Notes under the pieces: generated by a model | What the model saw: only the letters and a program-made list of their open reading frames with translations | Databases searched by the model: none | What the model was told of the DNA's origin: nothing | Made by a program: the position numbers and the translations under genes | Source of the DNA: CBDUBS01 sp965365445 | GTDB lineage: Bacteria; Bacteroidota; Rhodothermia; Rhodothermales; DASSAV01 | Direction: 5' to 3' | Assembly (NCBI GenBank): GCA_965365445.1 | Contig: CBDUBS010000237.1 | Span: 1-5,257 of the forward strand | Length of the DNA stretch: 5,257 bases | Shown here: positions 1 to 5,257 of the stretch, in pieces | Numbering within the stretch: position 1 is the first letter of the stretch | Layout: every line of letters begins with the position of its first letter

Positions 1-2
1 TG

Positions 3-239
3 TGCCCGGAGTGCGGCGGCCGGCGCCGCGTCCTGGCGTACCTGACGTCCCCATCCGCAGTGAGGGCCATTCTCCAGCACCTGGGGCTGCCCAGCACGGC
101 GCCCATGTTGGCGCCTGCGCGTGGCCCGCCGCAGGGGGCGGCTTCCGGAAGGTGGAGTTCACGAAAAACGGCGACGCCTCCTTCCTCGGCAACGGCCGGG
201 CGAGCCTGCGCGCGGAAGAGGCCGGGGGCGAAACCCTGA
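3..239 (+). pseudogene. C-terminal remnant of an IS91/Y2-type transposase
   Basis: Frame 3 is open from the window edge to a TGA at 237-239. Its first ~45 residues begin CPECGGRRRVLAYL, continue through VRAILQHLGLPSTAP and reach APARGPPQ near base 137. A CPxCGG zinc-ribbon pair followed by a hydrophobic strand, an AVRAILxHLGL helix and a proline-rich APARxPP tail is the usual C-terminus of IS91-like (Y2_Tnp) transposases, which move by rolling-circle transposition. The catalytic tyrosines and N-terminal zinc finger would lie off-window to the left. After about base 138 the translation turns into arginine/serine-rich low-complexity sequence and another frame becomes protein-like, so the real transposase part probably ends near 138 and the 237 stop is accidental. 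The last residues expected in this family are missing, which suggests truncation. The family call rests on recognition of the tail motif only. Confidence 0.68.
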
Positions 240-373
240 CGCAGGACCTCCGTTCGGCGGTGGTGGCGGCCAGGCCGGGGGATGTATTCCGCGTGCGGGT
301 GCAGCAAACCTCGGGCGCGCCGACGACGCTGGATGCTTCCTCCTGGTTTTCGCTCGAAGTGATCAACGGATAA
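143..373 (+). pseudogene. C-terminal fragment of a C1q/TNF-like jelly-roll protein (tentative)
   Basis: Frame 2 reads FRKVEFTKNG from base 143 and ends SSWFSLEVING before TAA at 371-373. It alternates hydrophobic residues as beta strands do. The core SAVVAARPGDVFRVRVQQTSG, a short loop, then SWFSLEVI resembles the last strands of C1q/TNF-type jelly-roll domains, in which an L-x-AGD-x-V-x-V strand is followed by a final aromatic strand; the upstream KNG turn also fits. Such domains sit at the C-terminus of collagen-like, tail-fibre-like and secreted surface proteins. The frame stays open upstream to base 2, but that part overlaps the transposase remnant in another frame and is not protein-like, so I regard the N-terminal part as lost. 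An ATG at base 2 exists but is an implausible start. No strong ribosome binding site lies at the junction, so it is probably not expressed as an intact protein. The fold assignment is inference from a short pattern. Confidence 0.42.
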
Positions 374-418
374 CGCCGCGTGTCTGAAATCCCTGACAAT
401 ACTCTTCCCGGGCTGTGT

Positions 419-443
419 CCAGGAAGGCTGTCGTGCCTTTCGG
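419..443 (+). terminator. Hairpin, possible weak terminator or leader structure
   Basis: GGAAGGC (422-428) pairs with GCCTTTC (435-441), giving seven pairs including one G-U around a six-base loop TGTCGT. CC at 419-420 can extend the stem past a bulged A by pairing with GG at 442-443. A TTTT run occurs at 450-453, but six bases separate it from the stem, so it is not a textbook intrinsic terminator. The hairpin lies 45 bases after the stop of the broken upstream reading frame and 57 bases before the glycoside hydrolase start. It could therefore end read-through from the left or form part of the leader of the next gene. Confidence 0.28.
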
Positions 444-487
444 GGGAAGTTTTGTCGGGAGCATCTATCAATTAACGGCCCGTAGCC

Positions 488-495
488 GGGTGGTG
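488..495 (+). promoter_or_regulatory. Weak ribosome binding site of the GH106 gene
   Basis: GGGTGGTG lies four bases before the ATG at 500. GGTGGTG differs at one base from the ideal GGAGGTG, so the match is partial and the spacing slightly short. It still supports the ATG at 500, which is also the only start that gives a complete signal peptide. No convincing sigma-70 or Bacteroidota-type (TTTG / TAnnTTTG) promoter pair could be placed in 374-499. Confidence 0.3.
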
Positions 496-499
496 CACC

Positions 500-3400
500 A
501 TGCGAAATGAACATCCTGCGCTCCATGCCGCTGCATGGCGAGTCGCCGCCCTGTTCCTGATGCTCCTGCCGGGCATGGGAGCCGTACAGGCGCAAACCAT
601 TCAGGCGGTGGAAGAAACGTTCCGGGGCGTGCCGGCCGCCGCCCGGCCGCATACCTGGTGGCACTGGATCAACGGCCACGTGACGCCCGAGGGGATCACG
701 GCGGATCTGGAGGCCATGAAGAACGTGGGGCTCGGCGGCGCGACGCTGTTCAGCGTCGGGCTCATCAATACGATACCCGGCCCGGTGGAGTTCATGTCGC
801 CGGCGTGGTGGAATCTGGTGGACCATGCGTTTCGCGAGGCGAACCGGTTGGGCCTGGAGCTTTCGCTGCACAACACCGACGGCTGGTCGCAGAGCGGCGG
901 CCCCTGGATCAGGCCGGAAGAATCCATGAAGCAAATCGTCTGGACGGAAACCGAGGTAGAGGGGCCCGCGCGCATCGAAACCGTGCTGCCGCAGCCCCGC
1001 ACGGCGGAGGGGTTCTACCGCGATATCACGGTGACGGCGTTCCCATCGGTCGATGCTTCCACGCGAAAACCCGTCTCCGTTACCGCGCCGGGGTTTGACG
1101 GCTCCCGGCTGGCCGACGGCGATCCGTCCACCTCCATCCTCCTGCCGGGCGATCCGAGGCTGGTCGATGGAGGCCCCGCCAACGCGGTGGGGCTGCCGAC
1201 CGACTTACCCTCGGGGCCATACGACATCACGCTGGTCTACGCAGAGCCGGTCGAGGTCCGGTCGTTGACGCTGGCGATGAACCGCCTGGACCGCCGCGTT
1301 CGCGTGCTGGAAGGCGTCGCGCTGGAGGCTTCGGATGACGGACAACGCTACCGGCAGGTAACCGAACTGCCCATCTTCCACAAATTCAGCGTACCGAGCA
1401 CCGTCACCTTCAGTTTTGCCCCGGTGCGGAGCCGCTACTTCCGGGTACGGTTCATGCGGCAGCCCCGGCTGGAGCTTGGCGAGATCACCCTGAGCGGCGC
1501 GGCGCAGGCGATGCTGTGGGAACTCAAGGCCGGATACATCCAGCACGCGGAGTACGGCGGCGAAACGTTGCTGTACAACCGGTTGCCTCCGCCCGAGGAG
1601 GCCCTCCGACCAGATCAGGTAGTGGACAGAGCCGACGTGCGCACGCTGAGCGGGCAGATGGATGAAAGCGGAAAACTGGTATGGGACGCCCCTGCCGGGC
1701 GCTGGACGATTCTGCGGGTCGGGTATACGACCACCGGAGAGAAAAACCACCCCGCCACGCGCGGCGGAGTCGGCCTGGAAGTGGACAAGATGAGCCGCCC
1801 CGCCGTGGAGAAGCACTTCGAGGAGATGACGGGCAAGATGCTGGCCCGCGCCGAGAAGATAGGCGGAAAGCCGGTCACGCGCCTGCTCATCGATAGCTGG
1901 GAGGTAGGCACGCAGAACTGGACGGACGACTTCGCCGAGCAGTTCCGGATGCGGCGCGGCTACGCCCTGACGCCCTTCTGGCCGATCCTGGCCGGGGGCC
2001 GCGTCGTCGAAAGTTATGCCGTTTCGGATCGGTTTCTGTCGGACTTCCGCCTGACGGCCGCCGAGCTCATGGCGGATAACTACTGGGGCTTTTTCCGGGA
2101 CCTGGCTCACCGGAACGGGTTGGAATTGATGGGCGAGGCCACCGGCCCCGGCCAGTACCTGTACGATCCGTTGCTCTATCAGAAAAACGTCGACGTGCCG
2201 ATGGGTGAGTTCTGGGTTCCCGACGATTTTATCCGGCCGGATATGAAAGATGCGGCTTCGACGGCGCACACCTATGGCAAGCCGCTCGTGGCGGCGGAAG
2301 CCTTCACGAGCCGCGGCCGGGCCTGGGATCTGTCGCCCTACACCATGAAAGCATCCGGCGACCGCGCCATGACGCTCGGCATCAACTGGTTCATTCTCCA
2401 CTCCTACGTCCATCAGCCCTACGACGACTACCTGCCCGGCTTTACGCTCGGCAAGTTCGGCAACCACTTCCAGCGCAACAACACGTGGTACCCCGAAAGC
2501 CGTTCCTGGATCGACTACCTGACCCGGAGCCAGTACCTGTTGCGGCAGGGCCGATTCGTGGCGGATGTGGCGTATTTCACCGGCGCGGGCGTACCGAGCC
2601 AACTCGGATCGGGAAACGAAGGGCCGGCGCCGCCGGGCTACGACTACGACGGCATCGATGCGGCCGTGCTCCACCGGATGCAGGTAAAGGACGGGGCGCT
2701 CGCCCTTCCCAACGGAATGCGTTACCGGGTGCTCGTGCTGCCGGAGCACGCGGCCATTACGGCGGACCTGGCCGAGCACCTTCAGCGCCTGGCGGCTACC
2801 GGAGCCATCCTGTACGGTCCGAAGCCCCGACACACGCCGGGGCTTTCCGGGTACCCGGCCAACGAGCGGCGTTTCCGCATTGCGGTGGACGATCTGTGGG
2901 GAGCCGCGCCGCCCATCGACAGGGCCTATGGAGCCGGGCGCGTCGTGTGGGGCCGCCCGCTCTCCGACGTGCTCGCGGAAGCCGGTGCGCCGCCGGACTT
3001 CTCGTGCGACGCGGCCGGGATCACGTACATCCACCGCCGAACGGACGATTCGGATATCTACCTCGTCGCCAACGGGCGCTATCAGCCCGTGGAGGCGGAA
3101 TGCGCCTTCCGGGTAGCGGGTTCCGCGCCGGAACGCTGGTACGCCGATACCGGCCGCATCGAACGGGCGGCGGAGTACCGCGAGGAAAAGGGCGTCACCC
3201 GGATGCCCCTTCATCTGGACCCCGCCGGGTCCGTGTTCGTCGTGTTCCGGAAGGCCCTACAAAAAACCGATCCGGTGGTGCAGGTATGGAAGGACGGCCA
3301 GGCCGCCCGCGCCTACGCGGTGCACCTCCGCGACGACGGAAAGGTGGAATTGCTGGCCCGGCAGCCGGGCGCCTATACCCTGCGGCACGCCTCCGGGCGA

Positions 3401-4003
3401 ACGCAGCGGGTGGACGTTAAGCCCCTGCCGCCCCCTTTCCGGCCGAAGGGCGCCTGGGACGTCCGCTTCTCTCCTCCGTCGGGCGAACCGTTCTCGCTGC
3501 GTTTCGACCGTCTCACGGACTGGGCGGCGCACCCGAATCCGGCCGTGCGGTACTTCGCGGGATCGGCTGCCTACCGTACCGCCTTCGACTTGCCTGCGGC
3601 GTACAGCCGGGCCGATCAGCGGCTTTTCCTGGACCTGGGAGAGGTAAACGTGCTGGCGCGGGTTCGGCTCAACGGAACGGACCTCGGCGCGCTGTGGAAA
3701 AAGCCCTACCGCCTGGACGTGACGGAAGCCCTGCGGCCGGGCCGCAACGAACTGGAGATCGAGGTGACGAACACCTGGGCAAACCGGATGATCGGAGACG
3801 AGCAAGAGCCTGCCGATGTGGACTATGCGGAGGATGGAGGCATCCGGAAACTACCCGACTGGGTGCGTGGAGAGGGGTCCCGAACCTCCGACCGGCATAC
3901 GTTCGTCACGTGGCGTCACTTCGGCAGGGATACGCCGCTCGTTCCCTCGGGGCTTGCGGGTCCGGTCGTCATCGAGGCGGCCGCGCGCGTGGCGGCTGAA
4001 TAG
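500..4003 (+). CDS. Exported GH106-family glycoside hydrolase, probable alpha-L-rhamnosidase
   Basis: A complete 1167-residue secreted enzyme, probably an exo-acting alpha-L-rhamnosidase. Residues 1-31 form a signal peptide: basic start, hydrophobic VAALFLMLLPGMGA, likely cleavage VQA|Q. There is no lipobox cysteine, so it should be soluble in the periplasm or outside. The GH106 barrel opens with WWHWINGH (53-60), then LHNTDGWSQSGGPW (123-136). A discoidin-like beta-sandwich is inserted at about 192-333. The barrel resumes with IDSWEVGTQNW (E468), MGEFW (E570), AAEAFTS (E600) and HSYVHQPY (634-641). E468 and E600 are 132 residues apart, the same spacing I recall for the catalytic pair E461/E593 of the Bacteroides rhamnosidase BT0986. 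A GATase-like alpha/beta domain (about 685-801), a beta domain (833-918) and a GH2-like sugar-binding jelly roll (about 980-1159, with LDLGEV, TWANRM and LVPSGLAGPV) follow. The length is normal for the family. The family is secure; the exact substrate is not. Confidence 0.93.
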   Translation: MRNEHPALHAAAWRVAALFLMLLPGMGAVQAQTIQAVEETFRGVPAAARPHTWWHWINGHVTPEGITADLEAMKNVGLGGATLFSVGLINTIPGPVEFMSPAWWNLVDHAFREANRLGLELSLHNTDGWSQSGGPWIRPEESMKQIVWTETEVEGPARIETVLPQPRTAEGFYRDITVTAFPSVDASTRKPVSVTAPGFDGSRLADGDPSTSILLPGDPRLVDGGPANAVGLPTDLPSGPYDITLVYAEPVEVRSLTLAMNRLDRRVRVLEGVALEASDDGQRYRQVTELPIFHKFSVPSTVTFSFAPVRSRYFRVRFMRQPRLELGEITLSGAAQAMLWELKAGYIQHAEYGGETLLYNRLPPPEEALRPDQVVDRADVRTLSGQMDESGKLVWDAPAGRWTILRVGYTTTGEKNHPATRGGVGLEVDKMSRPAVEKHFEEMTGKMLARAEKIGGKPVTRLLIDSWEVGTQNWTDDFAEQFRMRRGYALTPFWPILAGGRVVESYAVSDRFLSDFRLTAAELMADNYWGFFRDLAHRNGLELMGEATGPGQYLYDPLLYQKNVDVPMGEFWVPDDFIRPDMKDAASTAHTYGKPLVAAEAFTSRGRAWDLSPYTMKASGDRAMTLGINWFILHSYVHQPYDDYLPGFTLGKFGNHFQRNNTWYPESRSWIDYLTRSQYLLRQGRFVADVAYFTGAGVPSQLGSGNEGPAPPGYDYDGIDAAVLHRMQVKDGALALPNGMRYRVLVLPEHAAITADLAEHLQRLAATGAILYGPKPRHTPGLSGYPANERRFRIAVDDLWGAAPPIDRAYGAGRVVWGRPLSDVLAEAGAPPDFSCDAAGITYIHRRTDDSDIYLVANGRYQPVEAECAFRVAGSAPERWYADTGRIERAAEYREEKGVTRMPLHLDPAGSVFVVFRKALQKTDPVVQVWKDGQAARAYAVHLRDDGKVELLARQPGAYTLRHASGRTQRVDVKPLPPPFRPKGAWDVRFSPPSGEPFSLRFDRLTDWAAHPNPAVRYFAGSAAYRTAFDLPAAYSRADQRLFLDLGEVNVLARVRLNGTDLGALWKKPYRLDVTEALRPGRNELEIEVTNTWANRMIGDEQEPADVDYAEDGGIRKLPDWVRGEGSRTSDRHTFVTWRHFGRDTPLVPSGLAGPVVIEAAARVAAE

Positions 4004-4037
4004 CCTCTGCGGCGTCCGTGAGGCGGAGCAGCGGAAG

Positions 4038-5257
4038 CTAATCGGCGTTGATGAAGGACGGCTTTTTCCACGACGTGCGTATGCCGGTTATGCGGTCTAC
4101 GATGTCGCTTCGCCGCCGCTCGTAGGGCGGGTGGTCGCCGGTTTCGATCCTCCAGTTTTCGAGTACCTGCGCCAGGGTCAGGGCGATGTCGGCGTAAGCG
4201 GGGTCGAAGGCGAGGTTGCGCACCTCGAACGGGTCCTGCTCCACATCGTACAATTCCACGCCGGGGCGGGGCGCATCAAACAGGCTCTGCTGGGCGGGCG
4301 TCAGGGTTCCCTGCCTTTTTGCCGCCAGCAGATCGTACCACGACGGCGTGAGGGCGAAATCGGCCATTGTGCCGAGCGGCCATTCGGTATAGGCGTTCAC
4401 GATGAGCCGGTATTTCGGGGTGCGCACCCCCCGGATGTGCTCGTCGGTGTCGTGCCAGTTGCGTTCGCTGAAGGCGTACTCGCGGCCGGGCGCCTGCTGA
4501 TCGGTAAAGGTAGGCCGTATGCTTCTACCGGGGATATCGGCGGGGAGAGGGATGCCGGCTACATCCAGGAGCGTCGGCGCCAGGTCGATGAGGCTCACGA
4601 GGCCATTGTATGTACTTCCTGCCCTGATGATGCCGGGCCATGAAGCAAGCAAAGGCGTCCGGACGCCTTCATCGTAGACGGTTCCTTTCGCCCGAGGGTA
4701 GGGCGCGCCGTTGTCGCTCAGGAAAAGCACCAGCGTGTTCTCGCGCAGCCCCCGTTCGTCCAGGCGGTCGAGGTACGCCTGCACCACCGAATCCATGTAG
4801 GCGATTTCGTCGTAATAGGCGGCCAGATCGCCCCGCGTCGCGGGCGCATCCACCAGATACGGAGGAACAATTACGTCGGCGGGCGCCTGTCGCTGTTGCA
4901 AATGGGAGGTATGCGGCCGGTGAGGCTCAACGAACGCCGCCCAGAGGAAGAACGGCCTTTCTCCGCGCCCTTCCAGAAACGCCTCGAACCGGCCGCCTCC
5001 GATATCGTCCGAGGGGGAAAACCGTTCGAACTGGTTATGGCCGTTTTGCCCGAGATGGCCCTTGCCGATCAGGCCGGTGTAGTATCCGGCCTCCCGCAGG
5101 TAGGAGGGCAGCAGCCGGATGCCTTCCGGCAGCGGCATGTGCAGGTCCTCGGTCCCCGTCTCGTGCGGATAGCGACCCGAGAGCATGGAGATCCGCGACG
5201 GGCTGCACGAGGAGGTGGTTAGCATCGCCTGCGTGTACGTCAGGCCCGAGCGAGCCA
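4038..5257 (-). CDS. S1-family sulfatase, heparan N-sulfatase-like (S1_8-like), 5' end off-window
   Basis: A formylglycine-dependent sulfatase that hydrolyses sulfate esters or sulfamates. The frame stays open rightward past the Met at 5223-5225, reading ARSGLTYTQAM into the active site, so that Met is internal. The N-terminus, with any signal peptide and the metal-binding DD motif, is missing; about 405 codons are visible. Signature I is CSPSRISMLSGR, with the Cys codon at 5205-5207 as the site converted to formylglycine. Signature II is GYYTGLIGKGHLG (Lys codon 5061-5063, His codon 5055-5057). FVEPHRPH and LFLSDNG (Asp 4713-4715, Asn 4710-4712) supply further metal and substrate ligands. 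The C-terminal part has RNWHDTDEHIRGVRT, then ELYDVEQDPFEVRNLA and LENWRIETGD, which closely parallels human SGSH and the S1_8 subfamily. The stop TAG lies at 4038-4040, 34 bases from the convergent glycosidase. Next to a GH106 enzyme it may desulfate a rhamnose-containing glycan. The sulfatase call is secure; the subfamily is probable and the substrate inferred. Confidence 0.92.
   Translation of the reverse strand, partial: ARSGLTYTQAMLTTSSCSPSRISMLSGRYPHETGTEDLHMPLPEGIRLLPSYLREAGYYTGLIGKGHLGQNGHNQFERFSPSDDIGGGRFEAFLEGRGERPFFLWAAFVEPHRPHTSHLQQRQAPADVIVPPYLVDAPATRGDLAAYYDEIAYMDSVVQAYLDRLDERGLRENTLVLFLSDNGAPYPRAKGTVYDEGVRTPLLASWPGIIRAGSTYNGLVSLIDLAPTLLDVAGIPLPADIPGRSIRPTFTDQQAPGREYAFSERNWHDTDEHIRGVRTPKYRLIVNAYTEWPLGTMADFALTPSWYDLLAAKRQGTLTPAQQSLFDAPRPGVELYDVEQDPFEVRNLAFDPAYADIALTLAQVLENWRIETGDHPPYERRRSDIVDRITGIRTSWKKPSFINAD

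Noticed and set aside
374..499. Promoter for the GH106 gene
   Set aside because: TTTG (451-454) and TTGTCG (452-457) were considered as -35-like elements, but no acceptable -10 or TAnnTTTG box sits at the right distance.
1205..3214. Very long (669-codon) open frame on the minus strand inside the GH106 gene
   Set aside because: It lies entirely antisense to a gene with clear family motifs. Its translation is rich in Arg/Val/Gly/His with no recognisable domain, as expected from the GC-rich complementary strand.
2485..3420. 311-codon plus-strand open frame overlapping the GH106 gene
   Set aside because: It is an alternate-frame shadow: Arg/Gly/Pro/Ala-rich, no domain, and fully within the glycosidase coding sequence.
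4004..4037. Possible bidirectional terminator between the two convergent genes
   Set aside because: CTCTGC (4005-4010) can pair with GCGGAG (4023-4028), but the loop is 12 bases, one pair is G-U and no T-run follows on either strand, so it is too weak to call.
3816..4643. Plus-strand open frame spanning the end of the GH106 gene and the 3' part of the sulfatase
   Set aside because: It overlaps two convergent genes with solid motifs and shows no protein-like pattern of its own.
5223..5225. ATG as the start of the sulfatase
   Set aside because: It lies only six codons before the active-site Cys, and the frame continues upstream with family-typical sequence (SGLTYTQA), so the true start is beyond the window edge.

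Overview
The window is GC-rich and reads as bacterial DNA from an accessory, polysaccharide-degrading region. The glycosidase has a signal peptide ending in VQA|Q followed by a large GH106-type enzyme. With a sulfatase next to it, this recalls carbohydrate-degradation loci of Bacteroidota-like or Planctomycete-like bacteria. A high-GC member of the Bacteroidota/Rhodothermota group is one reasonable guess, but nothing here fixes the taxon.

Layout from left to right. (1) Bases 1 to about 140 hold the C-terminal end of an IS91/Y2-type transposase in frame 3, entering from off-window and lacking its natural end. (2) From about 143 to 373 a different frame (frame 2) carries the tail of an unrelated protein. 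It looks like the last strands of a C1q/TNF-type jelly-roll, so bases 1-373 look like an IS remnant joined to a broken gene. (3) Bases 374-499 are non-coding and contain one moderate hairpin (419-443) and a weak ribosome binding site. (4) Bases 500-4003 (+) encode a complete, exported 1167-residue GH106-family glycoside hydrolase, the family of alpha-L-rhamnosidases. (5) After only 34 bases, a convergent gene on the minus strand (4038 to beyond 5257) encodes a formylglycine-dependent S1 sulfatase. Its C-terminal half resembles heparan N-sulfatase (SGSH, S1_8-like), and its N-terminus is off-window.

The two large genes point tail to tail, so they are not one operon, but their chemistry fits together. 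A sulfatase that removes sulfate from a glycan and an exo-alpha-L-rhamnosidase could act in sequence on a sulfated, rhamnose-containing polysaccharide, for example an ulvan-like algal polymer. That substrate is inference. I see no CRISPR array, tRNA, rRNA or riboswitch, and no clearly undescribed system. The least ordinary part is the transposase/gene-fragment junction at the left edge.
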